Positions 34,838 through 42,016 of a DNA stretch of 64,000 nt are shown here, in pieces. Made by a program: the position numbers and the translations under genes. The stretch is from Pseudotamlana haliotis (GTDB lineage: Bacteria > Bacteroidota > Bacteroidia > Flavobacteriales > Flavobacteriaceae), in assembly GCF_008806375.1 (NCBI RefSeq), contig NZ_WAAT01000039.1:1-64000 (forward strand), written 5' to 3'. Below the pieces are notes generated by a model. It worked only from the letters and a program-made list of their open reading frames with translations, was not told where the DNA came from and did not search any database. Numbering within the stretch: the first letter of the stretch is position 1; the number at the start of each line of letters is the position of its first letter.

Positions 34838-36565
34838 ATGCGAAAGCACATTCAAAATATATTTTTAGTTCTAGTCTTATTAAACATCACGATTGGTTTT
34901 TCTCAGCGAAAAGAAAACGACACCTTAGAAACAGGTGTTATTGATGTGGTAAAACCTTATGTTCCTACAGTTTCTGATGCTTTTAAAGTTAAGGAGTCTC
35001 CTGCTCTAGATGATGAAACGACCGATACTAAAAAGGAGATTCAATATAATATCTTCTCGTTTCCTGTAGCCTCTACATTTACACCTTCAAAGGGTAATGC
35101 AGAATTACTTCAAAGAAAAAAACGTGAAAAACTATACGATAATTATGCCTCTTTAGGTGGCGGAAGTTTTCGAACGGTTTTGGCTGAAGCTTACGTGAGT
35201 AAAATGTTAAGTAGAAGCGAAAGTGTAGGCGGGTATTTGAGTCATCACTCCTCTAAAGGAGGTATTGAAGACGCTTTGGTGCCTAATAGTTTTTCAAACT
35301 CTAAGATTAACCTAAACTACAATTCTCAATTACGTGATTTGGCTTGGGGTATTGAAGGTGGTTTTCAGCACCAGTATTACAATTGGTATGGTATTCCAGA
35401 GCCCATTGCCAGTGATGATATTTTAGTTTATTACTTGGATGTAGGGCATTCGTTTTATGATGGGTTTATTGGCGGTGATGTGACTTTTGAAGATTCGTAC
35501 CTCAAATCAGGAAACGTGTTGATGCGTCGTTTTTTCGATAATAATGGTTCTACCGAAAACAGAATTGTTTTAGATGGTCAGTTTGATATTCCCATTAGTT
35601 ACTCTGAAGTGTCTACCACTTTTAAATTTGATTATTTAAGTGGTGATTTTGATAGGTCTTATAATGTTGATGAACTTTATGAGTACAGTAATTTTCAAGC
35701 GACTATCGCGCCGACGTTTGAGTTAAATGAAGGGGACTTTTCTTTTAATTTAGGGGCTGCAGTAACTTATTTTAATGACACAGTAGCTGGTGAAGGTAAG
35801 TTTTACTTCTACCCAAATGTATTGGCCTCGTATCAATTTGTTGATGGTTTACTAATGGCTTACGGTGGTGTAACCGGAGAATTGCAGCAAAATAGTTATC
35901 GTGATTTTGCTAACGAAAACCCGTTTGTTTCACCTACATTAACCATAGCACCAACCAATCAGGCTTTTAATGCTTTTGTGGGGGTAAAAGGAAAGTTGGC
36001 TAGTAATGTAAGCTACGATGTGAGCGGACGCTATATTTCTGATAAGAATAAAGCGCTTTTTAAGGCAAACACCATTAAAGATATTTCGGGAAGTCGTGAT
36101 TATGAATACGGAAACTCATTTGGAGTGGTTTATGATGATGTGACGGCATTTGGGATTTCCGGTGCTTTGAATGTAGACTTAGTTCGTAACCTAGAACTGG
36201 GGCTGAAAGCAGAATATTTTATCTATAACACCGATGCTGAAGCTGAAGCCTGGAATTTGCCTTCACTTAACGGGTCTTTGTTTGGTAATTATCAAATTGA
36301 TGAACACTGGTTTGCTGGAGCGAATATCTATTTTATGGGACAGCGCAAGGATGAGAAAAGTCTAGAGTCTACAGGAAGCGAAGAAACCGTTGATGTTGAT
36401 GGGTATTTTGATATTAATATCCATGGTGGGTATCATATCAATGACCAATTATCACTTTTTATAAAAATGAATAACCTTACGAATAATAAATACCAAAGAT
36501 GGCAGACTTATCAAGTGCAACCGTTCCAAATTCTTGGCGGTGCCACTTATAAATTTGGAATCTAA
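34838..36565 (+). CDS. Outer-membrane beta-barrel partner of the TPR protein
   Basis: The product, about 575 residues, is often called TonB-dependent receptor in databases. It has a signal peptide (MRKHIQNIFLVLVLLNITIG, then FSQ), a short linker (VIDVVKPYVPTVSDAFKVKE) and a beta-barrel of repeated aromatic strands (GGYLSHHSSKGG, YYLDVGHSFYDGF, GAAVTYFNDTV, GANIYFMGQRKDE). It ends LGGATYKFGI. No CarboxypepD_reg or TonB plug domain is present, so it is not a classical TonB receptor. ATGs at 34811 and 34781 would extend the signal region; 34838 gives the most typical signal peptide. It forms a two-gene unit with the TPR gene. Confidence 0.7.
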   Translation: MRKHIQNIFLVLVLLNITIGFSQRKENDTLETGVIDVVKPYVPTVSDAFKVKESPALDDETTDTKKEIQYNIFSFPVASTFTPSKGNAELLQRKKREKLYDNYASLGGGSFRTVLAEAYVSKMLSRSESVGGYLSHHSSKGGIEDALVPNSFSNSKINLNYNSQLRDLAWGIEGGFQHQYYNWYGIPEPIASDDILVYYLDVGHSFYDGFIGGDVTFEDSYLKSGNVLMRRFFDNNGSTENRIVLDGQFDIPISYSEVSTTFKFDYLSGDFDRSYNVDELYEYSNFQATIAPTFELNEGDFSFNLGAAVTYFNDTVAGEGKFYFYPNVLASYQFVDGLLMAYGGVTGELQQNSYRDFANENPFVSPTLTIAPTNQAFNAFVGVKGKLASNVSYDVSGRYISDKNKALFKANTIKDISGSRDYEYGNSFGVVYDDVTAFGISGALNVDLVRNLELGLKAEYFIYNTDAEAEAWNLPSLNGSLFGNYQIDEHWFAGANIYFMGQRKDEKSLESTGSEETVDVDGYFDINIHGGYHINDQLSLFIKMNNLTNNKYQRWQTYQVQPFQILGGATYKFGI

Positions 36566-36593
36566 AGGGGGTATAAACGACAGTAAATATTAG

Positions 36594-36620
36594 AAGGCGC
36601 TTTTGTAAAGCGCCTTTTTT
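36594..36620 (+). terminator. Intrinsic terminator of the TPR/barrel operon
   Basis: AAGGCGCTTT / AAAGCGCCTT form a 10-bp stem (36594-36603 with 36607-36616) with a very short loop and a T6 tract, 29 bp after the barrel stop. Confidence 0.85.
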
Positions 36621-36668
36621 CATAGCTTGTTATAAGATGATAAGCTGTTTTTATACTTCAAGATTAAA

Positions 36669-37373
36669 TTAAGAAGCTACGGTAAGCCGTGCCAAATAAT
36701 CAAAATGTTCACCTTCTTGAATAAGTTCACAATTTAACCCCACAGTTTCACAAGCTAAATTCAAAGTGTCTAGGTCTAAATACAGCCATTTCATAGCCTC
36801 TTCTTTTTCTCCTTTATAAGATAGAAAGTAATCGAGTTCACCATAATAGCCTGCATTCATGTCCATCCAATAGCCGCCATCTTCATCTTCATACATGTAT
36901 TTGATGTCTGATGAATCGATTAAAATTTGTCCGTTTGAATTTAATAAACCTTTTAAATGCTTTAAGTGAGTAGATATTTGAGAGGTTTCTTGAAAAATAC
37001 CAGTACCATTCATTAAAAGCAATATGGTATCGAAAGTTTCCGTTTCGTCCAATAGGCTATGTAATGCGGTATGTTTCACGCCACGTTTTTTTGCAACATC
37101 AATAGCGCCTTCCGAGACATCGATGGCTTTTACATTAAAACCTTTTTTCTGTAGATATAAACTATGAGAACCAGCACCCGAACCCACATCTAAAACTAGT
37201 CCTTTGGTTAGCTTTAAGGCCTTCTGCTCTAACTTGGGCATGTCTTTAAACTCGCGAAACAAGTAGGGCAGTGGCAAGCTGTCTTCATCAGAAATATTGG
37301 TTGATGTGATGAGGTCTTCAGTGTAATTACCGTTTTGGTAATCTTGTAAAGCCATCCCGAAAAGGTCTTTCAT
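36669..37373 (-). CDS. Class I SAM-dependent methyltransferase
   Basis: The 234-residue protein starts MKDLFGMALQDYQNGNY at 37373. Further upstream the frame is open but encodes an unrelated hydrophobic stretch across an AT-rich repeat. Motif I is LVLDVGSGAGSHSLYLQ, followed by GFNVKAIDVSEGAIDVAKK and FDTILLLMNGTGIF; this is the UbiE/tellurite-resistance-like methyltransferase fold. The C-terminus (YLDLDTLNLACETVGLN) places it near methyltransferases of the SmtA/Tam type. Substrate is unknown. A TATCTTTG -7 box (37393-37400) lies 20 nt upstream, supporting this start. Confidence 0.85.
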   Translation of the reverse strand: MKDLFGMALQDYQNGNYTEDLITSTNISDEDSLPLPYLFREFKDMPKLEQKALKLTKGLVLDVGSGAGSHSLYLQKKGFNVKAIDVSEGAIDVAKKRGVKHTALHSLLDETETFDTILLLMNGTGIFQETSQISTHLKHLKGLLNSNGQILIDSSDIKYMYEDEDGGYWMDMNAGYYGELDYFLSYKGEKEEAMKWLYLDLDTLNLACETVGLNCELIQEGEHFDYLARLTVAS

Positions 37374-37392
37374 AACTCTTATTTTTATTACG

Positions 37393-37400
37393 CAAAGATA
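37393..37400 (-). promoter_or_regulatory. -7 box of the 37373 methyltransferase
   Basis: The minus strand reads TATCTTTG, matching TAnnTTTG, 20 nt before the preferred ATG at 37373; it lies inside the longest open frame and argues for the shorter start. Confidence 0.45.
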
Positions 37401-37430
37401 CGTAGAGTCGCAAAGGTGGAGCGTTAAGAA

Positions 37431-37462
37431 TGAAAAATTAAAAATTAAAAGTGAAAAATTTA
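37431..37462 (+). repeat. AT-rich heptamer repeat, short version
   Basis: TGAAAAATTAAAAATTAAAA then GTGAAAAATTTA; it is the 6209-6252 string with one AAAAATT and one GTGAAAA unit fewer. Confidence 0.5.
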
Positions 37463-37501
37463 TATCATCAATAATCAATTCTAATATTAGAAGTTAGATA
37501 T

Positions 37502-37567
37502 TTCTCGACTCCGCTCGAAGACCGTAAAGAAGCTATAAATATACCGGTGTTCGAGCAGAGTCGAGAA
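37502..37567. repeat. REP-like 18-bp inverted repeat
   Basis: TTCTCGACTCCGCTCGAA (37502-37519) pairs with TTCGAGCAGAGTCGAGAA (37550-37567) with one mismatch. The inner ACCG/CGGT (37521-37524, 37545-37548) extends the stem around a 20-nt loop. CTCGACTCCGCTCGA-type palindromes are typical interspersed elements of flavobacterial intergenic DNA. It is not a T-tailed terminator. Confidence 0.65.
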
Positions 37568-37629
37568 CATTATTTATAGAGGTTCACAGCAATAATCAAT
37601 AATAATTCCAAAAGTCCTATTTTTGTACC

Positions 37630-38121
37630 ATGCAAGACCTAATAAAAAACCTTCCAAAGCAGGCCGCAGAAAAGCATAACGAGAGCAAAAAGTTTTTCGC
37701 GAAGCTTAGAAAGAAACCACCCAAAAACTTAGACTACATCATGCAGGAATTACATGAAGAAGAGTTTGAGCGCACCGATTGCTTGGAATGTGCCAATTGC
37801 TGTAAAACCACAGGGCCATTGTTTACCGATAAAGATATTGAGCGTATTGCTAAATTCTTTAGGTTAAAACCGCAGCAGTTTATTAGTCAGTATCTACGTA
37901 TTGATGAGGAAAATGATTATGTCTTGCAGTCTGTACCCTGTACATTTTTAGGTGCCGATAATTATTGTTCGATTTATGACGTTCGTCCAAAGGCCTGTCG
38001 CGAATTTCCACACACCGATAGAAAAAAGTTTCAACAGATTTCTAATCTAACCTTAAAAAATGTTGCCATTTGCCCTGCAGCCTTTAATATTGTTGAGGAA
38101 ATGAAGAAACGGATTAAGTAG
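37630..38121 (+). CDS. YkgJ family Fe-S/zinc cysteine-cluster protein
   Basis: The 163-residue protein has the diagnostic CLECANCC cluster (Cys51, Cys54, Cys57, Cys58) and the distal CTFLGADNYCSIYDVRPKAC motif, the YkgJ/UPF0153 signature that binds a metal or Fe-S centre. Tyr and Arg of the second motif (YDVRPKACREFP) are conserved. The N-terminus is basic and helical. Members may be involved in protein modification or redox sensing; the role is unknown. It precedes the toxin-antitoxin promoter by about 60 bp. Confidence 0.85.
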   Translation: MQDLIKNLPKQAAEKHNESKKFFAKLRKKPPKNLDYIMQELHEEEFERTDCLECANCCKTTGPLFTDKDIERIAKFFRLKPQQFISQYLRIDEENDYVLQSVPCTFLGADNYCSIYDVRPKACREFPHTDRKKFQQISNLTLKNVAICPAAFNIVEEMKKRIK

Positions 38122-38154
38122 AATTCGAATTCTTTTTACGATACGTGTTAATTT

Positions 38155-38187
38155 TTGTAAAATTACACGTGTAATTTTGTAACTTTG
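38155..38187 (+). promoter_or_regulatory. Toxin-antitoxin promoter with 20-bp palindromic operator
   Basis: The -33 TTG (38155-38157, in TTTTTG) and -7 TAACTTTG (38180-38187) are 22 nt apart. The spacer carries the perfect 20-bp palindrome AAAATTACACGTGTAATTTT (38159-38178). A weaker half-site-like ACGTGTTAATTTT lies at about 38143-38155. The antitoxin ATG is at 38207. A repressor bound here would block the polymerase directly, as in autoregulated toxin-antitoxin operons. Confidence 0.65.
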
Positions 38188-38206
38188 TGTATATAAGCTA
38201 AGTATT

Positions 38207-38458
38207 ATGAACACCAAGTTGACTTTGACGATAGAAAAAGAAATCATTGAAAGGGCGAAAAGCTACGCGAAGGACAAAAACCGTAGTCTTTCTGATATTA
38301 TTGAGAGTTATTTGAAAATGCTTACTAAAGTAGACCACGACACGGTAAATATGAAGTTAAACCCTGCGGTGGAATCTTTAAAAGGTTCTTTTAAAATGCC
38401 TAAGAATTTGGATTATAAAAAGGAGCTTAAGAATCGATTAGAAAAAAAATATTCATAA
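38207..38458 (+). CDS. DUF6364 family antitoxin
   Basis: This 83-residue protein has a ribbon-helix-helix-like N-terminus (KLTLTIEKEIIERAKSYAKDK) followed by NRSLSDIIESYLKML, the DNA-binding fold of many antitoxins. The C-terminal tail (FKMPKNLDYKKELKNRLEKKY) is basic/charged, like the disordered toxin-neutralising tails. It lies immediately upstream of, and abuts, the PIN-domain gene (stop 38458, next start 38459) and downstream of a palindromic promoter. It should bind the PIN toxin and repress its own operon. The pairing is inferred from context and family. Confidence 0.8.
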   Translation: MNTKLTLTIEKEIIERAKSYAKDKNRSLSDIIESYLKMLTKVDHDTVNMKLNPAVESLKGSFKMPKNLDYKKELKNRLEKKYS

Positions 38459-38884
38459 ATGGATAAAGTTTTAATTGATACCGATGTACTGCTTGATTTC
38501 TTTTATGACAGAAAACCGTTTGCAGAACATTCAGCAAGAGTATTGAATCTTTGTGCTGAAAAAGACATAGAAGGGTTTACTACTCCAGTAATCATTTCAA
38601 ATATTTATTATCTACTTAGGAAAACCGCGAGTCATTCAATTATAGTTGAAAAACTTAAACAGCTTCTTAATTTTATTGATATTGTGAAAATGGATAAGAA
38701 TGCAGTGGTGAATGCCCTGAATTCAGAGTTTAAAGATTTTGAAGATGCCTTACAGAATTTTTCAGCTATAGAATATGGTCAAATATCGATTATTCTAACA
38801 AGGAATCTAAAAGATTTTAAAAGGAGTGAACTCGCTGTTTTAACACCTGAAACCTATCTGAAAGGAAGGTCTAGTAATGTGTAA
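38459..38884 (+). CDS. PIN-domain toxin ribonuclease (VapC-like)
   Basis: The 141-residue protein starts MDKVLIDTDVLLDFFYDRKP; Asp7 and Asp9 of LIDTDVLLDFF are the first PIN-domain acidic residues. A further acidic set occurs in FKDFEDALQNFSA, and the final ILTRNLKDFKRS is the PIN C-terminal motif. PIN toxins cleave RNA, commonly tRNA or rRNA, when freed from antitoxin. It starts directly after the DUF6364 gene and shares its operator-containing promoter. It is convergent with namZ (gap 1 bp). All required acidic residues appear to be present, so the toxin is probably active. Confidence 0.85.
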   Translation: MDKVLIDTDVLLDFFYDRKPFAEHSARVLNLCAEKDIEGFTTPVIISNIYYLLRKTASHSIIVEKLKQLLNFIDIVKMDKNAVVNALNSEFKDFEDALQNFSAIEYGQISIILTRNLKDFKRSELAVLTPETYLKGRSSNV

Positions 38885-38885
38885 T

Positions 38886-40142
38886 TCAAGGGTACAATAA
38901 ATACTTACTACGAATGACTTCAAAACCTTCCAAACCATCTTTCCAAGAAGCTCGAATAGTTTCAGCATCTAAGCCGGCTTCAATCTGTTCTTGTAATTTT
39001 GAAGTTCCTGCCAGTTTTATAAAAAAGTTATTGAAAAAATCTTTTTTACTAACCGTATTTTGGTAAGCTTCAATAAGCCATTCGAGGTTAAGATAGTTAG
39101 GTGCTTCAACTCCAGATAAATCTTTTCCGAAGCATAATTTATTTTGATGTTTTGGGTATTTAGCACCTGCATTGGCTACCGGTGTATATTGGTATTTGAA
39201 TAGTGTTTTGTTTAAAAACGGACTCCCAAAAACTTGAAATTGTTTCTCGGTGCCTCGACCAGCATTGACATTCGTGCCTTCAAAAAAGCATAAACTTGGG
39301 TAAAGTTTAATCGATTGGTCATTTGGTAAATTCGGACTCGGTTTTATGGCTAAGCTGTATGGCAAGTCACGCTTGTAGTTTTTGTTAGAAATCACAGTAA
39401 GTTCACATTGTAAGCCGTTTTTTAACCATTTTTCACCATTAATCATTTTAGCGTATTCGCCAATGGTCATACCATGAACCACAGGAATAGGGTGCATGCC
39501 CACAAAACTTTGATTGGCTTTTTCTAAAATAGGACCGTCTGTATAACTACCATTCGGGTTCGGTCGGTCTAAAATTAGCACAGGAATATTTTGTTCTGCG
39601 CAGGCTTCCATAACATAATGCAAAGATGAAATATAGGTGTAAAAACGTGCACCCACATCTTGTATGTCAAAAACAATCAAGTCAATGCCTTCAAGTTGTT
39701 CTGCGGAAGGCTTCTTGTTTTTTCCGTAAAGGGAAATAATAGGTAGCTTAGTTTTGGTGTCTATGCCGTCTTTGACCACTTCACCTGCGTCTGCCTGGCC
39801 TCTAAAGCCGTGCTCTGGAGCGAAAACACTTTTTATATCAACCTCTAAGGAAACTAAAGAATCAACTAGGTGGGTGTAAGTTTGGTTACTTTTGAAGATC
39901 ACCGAGGTTTGATTAGCGACAATGCCAATACGCTTACCTTCTAATAAGGGTAAATAGTCTTCGGTTTGATTGGCACCAATAATGATGTCTTTAGAGTTTG
40001 CTTTTTTCTTGTTAGCATTAGCGCTTTCCTGAACCTGGATACCGTTAGAATTATCTCCATTTTTTGCTTTTACATCACCCGCACAAGAAATGTTTACCAA
40101 AACAAATAATAAAACTGTATTTTTGAAAATATTAAACCCCAT
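38886..40142 (-). CDS. Exo-beta-N-acetylmuramidase NamZ-like lipoprotein (DUF1343)
   Basis: The 418-residue protein has a lipobox NISC (Cys20) after a short signal peptide. The DUF1343 domain follows, with LEGKRIGIVANQTS near the N-terminus, SVFAPEHGFRGQADAGE, DIQDVGARFYTYISSLHYVM, ILDRPNPNG and AGRGTEKQFQVFG. Members of this family are exo-muramidases that remove N-acetylmuramic acid from peptidoglycan fragments, supporting MurNAc recycling. The start codon lies 8 bp from the start of the divergent lolE-like gene, so the two promoters must lie inside each other's coding sequence. Confidence 0.88.
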   Translation of the reverse strand: MGFNIFKNTVLLFVLVNISCAGDVKAKNGDNSNGIQVQESANANKKKANSKDIIIGANQTEDYLPLLEGKRIGIVANQTSVIFKSNQTYTHLVDSLVSLEVDIKSVFAPEHGFRGQADAGEVVKDGIDTKTKLPIISLYGKNKKPSAEQLEGIDLIVFDIQDVGARFYTYISSLHYVMEACAEQNIPVLILDRPNPNGSYTDGPILEKANQSFVGMHPIPVVHGMTIGEYAKMINGEKWLKNGLQCELTVISNKNYKRDLPYSLAIKPSPNLPNDQSIKLYPSLCFFEGTNVNAGRGTEKQFQVFGSPFLNKTLFKYQYTPVANAGAKYPKHQNKLCFGKDLSGVEAPNYLNLEWLIEAYQNTVSKKDFFNNFFIKLAGTSKLQEQIEAGLDAETIRASWKDGLEGFEVIRSKYLLYP

Positions 40143-40150
40143 AAGATAAA

Positions 40151-41386
40151 TTGAATTACGAATTTTTTCTAGCTAAACGCATTATTGGTAGTAAAGCGTA
40201 TAAAAGTAGTATATCGGCGCCAATAATAAAAATTGGTATCGCTGCAATTGCTATTGGAATTATAGTTATGATGATTGCTATTGCTACTGGAATTGGTTTA
40301 CAGCAGAAAATTCGAGATAAGGTGGTGGCCTTTAATGGGCACGTGACCATTTCTAATTTCGATAGTAACAACTCCCACGAAAGTATTAAGCCCATTTCTA
40401 ATAAGGTAGATTTTTATCCAGAATTTAATTTCGTTGAAGGGGTTAAGCACATTCAAGGGGTGGCGGCTAAATTTGGTGTGATACGTACCGAAGACGATTT
40501 TGAAGCCGCTTATTTAAAAGGTGTAGGAGCCGATTATGATTGGAGCTATTTTAATGACTTTTTAGTTGCTGGACGTCTTCCTGATTATACAGGCAAGCGA
40601 AACGAAGATATTTTAATTTCCTCTTATTTAGCAAACAGGCTGCATTTTGATGTAGGCGATACCATGCAAATGGTTTTTGCTAAGGAAGATACCGAAAAGA
40701 TGCCCAATATTATCAATTATAAAATTGTAGGTATTTATAATTCAGGGTTTCAAGAACTCGATGCCCGCTATATTTTAGGAGATTTACGCCATTTACAGCG
40801 TATAAATCGGTGGGAAAAAGACCAAATTGGAAATTTTGAAGTGTTTTTAGAGGACTATAATAAGCTACAATCTAAAACGGTTGAAATTTACGAGAATACA
40901 CCACCTACCTTAAATACCGAAAGTATTACAGAACGCTACGTGTCGGTTTTTGAATGGATTAAAATTTTCGATAAAAATATTTATGGCATCATTGGCATTA
41001 TGATTCTTATTGCCGGTATTAATATGATTACGGCATTGCTGGTACTCATATTGGAGCGTACACAAATGATCGGACTTTTAAAAGCCTTGGGAAGTAATAA
41101 CTGGAGCGTTCGTAAACTGTTTTTATATAACGCTTCTTATTTAATTCTTTTAGGATTAGTTTGGGGAAATGTTATTGGTCTCGGACTCCTATTTGCTCAA
41201 AAATATTTGAAATTACTACCTCTAGACCCGAGTGTGTATTATGTGACCGAAGCGCCTGTTTATATTAGTCTAGGCTATATTCTGGTGCTAAACATTGGCA
41301 CGCTAGTGCTTTGTTTACTCATGCTTCTATTACCTTCTTATATTATTACTAAAATATCTCCGGTGAAAGCCATGCGTTTTCGATAA
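40151..41386 (+). CDS. ABC transporter permease, LolC/E-FtsX family
   Basis: The 411-residue protein begins NYEFFLAKRIIGSKAYKS. A first membrane segment (ISAPIIKIGIAAIAIGIIVMMIAI) leads into a large periplasmic domain (about 60-270) and three C-terminal membrane helices (IYGIIGIMILIAGINMITALL; YNASYLILLGLVWGNVIGLG; LNIGTLVLCLLMLLLPSYI). It matches the MacB/LolC-E/FtsX permease fold, which extracts lipoproteins or controls envelope enzymes with an ABC ATPase. The start is a TTG at 40151, because homologous N-termini begin exactly at this residue. No ATPase gene is adjacent. Confidence 0.82.
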   Translation: MNYEFFLAKRIIGSKAYKSSISAPIIKIGIAAIAIGIIVMMIAIATGIGLQQKIRDKVVAFNGHVTISNFDSNNSHESIKPISNKVDFYPEFNFVEGVKHIQGVAAKFGVIRTEDDFEAAYLKGVGADYDWSYFNDFLVAGRLPDYTGKRNEDILISSYLANRLHFDVGDTMQMVFAKEDTEKMPNIINYKIVGIYNSGFQELDARYILGDLRHLQRINRWEKDQIGNFEVFLEDYNKLQSKTVEIYENTPPTLNTESITERYVSVFEWIKIFDKNIYGIIGIMILIAGINMITALLVLILERTQMIGLLKALGSNNWSVRKLFLYNASYLILLGLVWGNVIGLGLLFAQKYLKLLPLDPSVYYVTEAPVYISLGYILVLNIGTLVLCLLMLLLPSYIITKISPVKAMRFR

Positions 41387-41396
41387 ATTACGGTTG

Positions 41397-41807
41397 TTAT
41401 TTTTCAATATCACTTACCTTTTCAATATCGCTAATATGATGCTCTAGTGCTTTTACAGAAATTTGAATCTCCATAATTAAAAGGCCTAAAGAAATTATTA
41501 ATAAAACCAAGGCAAAACCAAAGACCCAAACCGCTACGGTGAACTGTTCAATATAGATTAAAAACATAGTAAGCACACAAAGCAATAAACTTGAAATACC
41601 AGCAATTTGCATAGAGCGTGTCAGGTAAAGGCGTTTTTTTATATTTTTTATTTGCTTGATGTAGCGCTCGTCAGGATTCTTAAGATATTTATCATGTAAA
41701 TCTCTAACCACAGCCGCATAGGCTAAAAAACGGTTAGTGTAAGCCAGCATAATTAAGGAAATTGCTGAAAATAGAAGTGCTGGGGTAGATAAATCAAGTC
41801 CGTGCAT
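41397..41807 (-). CDS. DUF2721 membrane protein
   Basis: The 136-residue protein has an N-terminal helix LLFSAISLIMLAYTNRFLAYAAVVRDL, the DUF2721 hallmark (Asn-Arg-Phe and R-DL), a basic linker (QIKNIKKRLYLTR), and two more membrane helices (MQIAGISSLLLCVLTMFLIYI; VWVFGFALVLLIISLGLLIM). The C-terminus is acidic, with repeated SDIEK. It is convergent with the permease gene (10-bp gap). A TAAATTTG -7 box lies at 41823-41830 on the minus strand. Function is unknown. Confidence 0.82.
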   Translation of the reverse strand: MHGLDLSTPALLFSAISLIMLAYTNRFLAYAAVVRDLHDKYLKNPDERYIKQIKNIKKRLYLTRSMQIAGISSLLLCVLTMFLIYIEQFTVAVWVFGFALVLLIISLGLLIMEIQISVKALEHHISDIEKVSDIEK

Positions 41808-41822
41808 AAATTATATTTTTTA

Positions 41823-41830
41823 CAAATTTA
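41823..41830 (-). promoter_or_regulatory. -7 box of the DUF2721 gene
   Basis: The minus strand reads TAAATTTG, matching TAnnTTTG, 16 nt upstream of the ATG at 41807. No -33 TTG at standard spacing. Confidence 0.4.
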
Positions 41831-41835
41831 GGAAG

Positions 41836-41995
41836 TTATACCAATTTAAGTGTATAATGCCGTATTCTTAATTTGAATTATTTTTTATTGAAATATGGGA
41901 GAAAAAGAAACAAATTACAGACGATATTATAGGGTTGAAATAGTATTAGTTCGTGACTAGCAGAATATGCTACTTTAATTGAGAAATATTTTGTA
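41836..41995. repeat. Degenerate interspersed repeat, copy A
   Basis: GTTATACCAATTTAAGTGTA, then ATTGAAATATGGG with AGAAACAAATTACAG and a GAGAAATATT-type tail. The 48731-48850 region has the corresponding GTTATATCAATTATGATTTA, ATTGAAATATGAG and AGAAACAAATTATAG strings. The alignment is loose; both copies are intergenic. Confidence 0.4.
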
Positions 41996-42016
41996 GGAAT
42001 TTTATATCTTTATTTT

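Noticed and set aside
37374-37478. Extended N-terminus of the 36669 methyltransferase
   Set aside because: The extension covers an AT-rich repeat and a -7 box, and the SAM fold starts well with MKDLFGMALQ at 37373.
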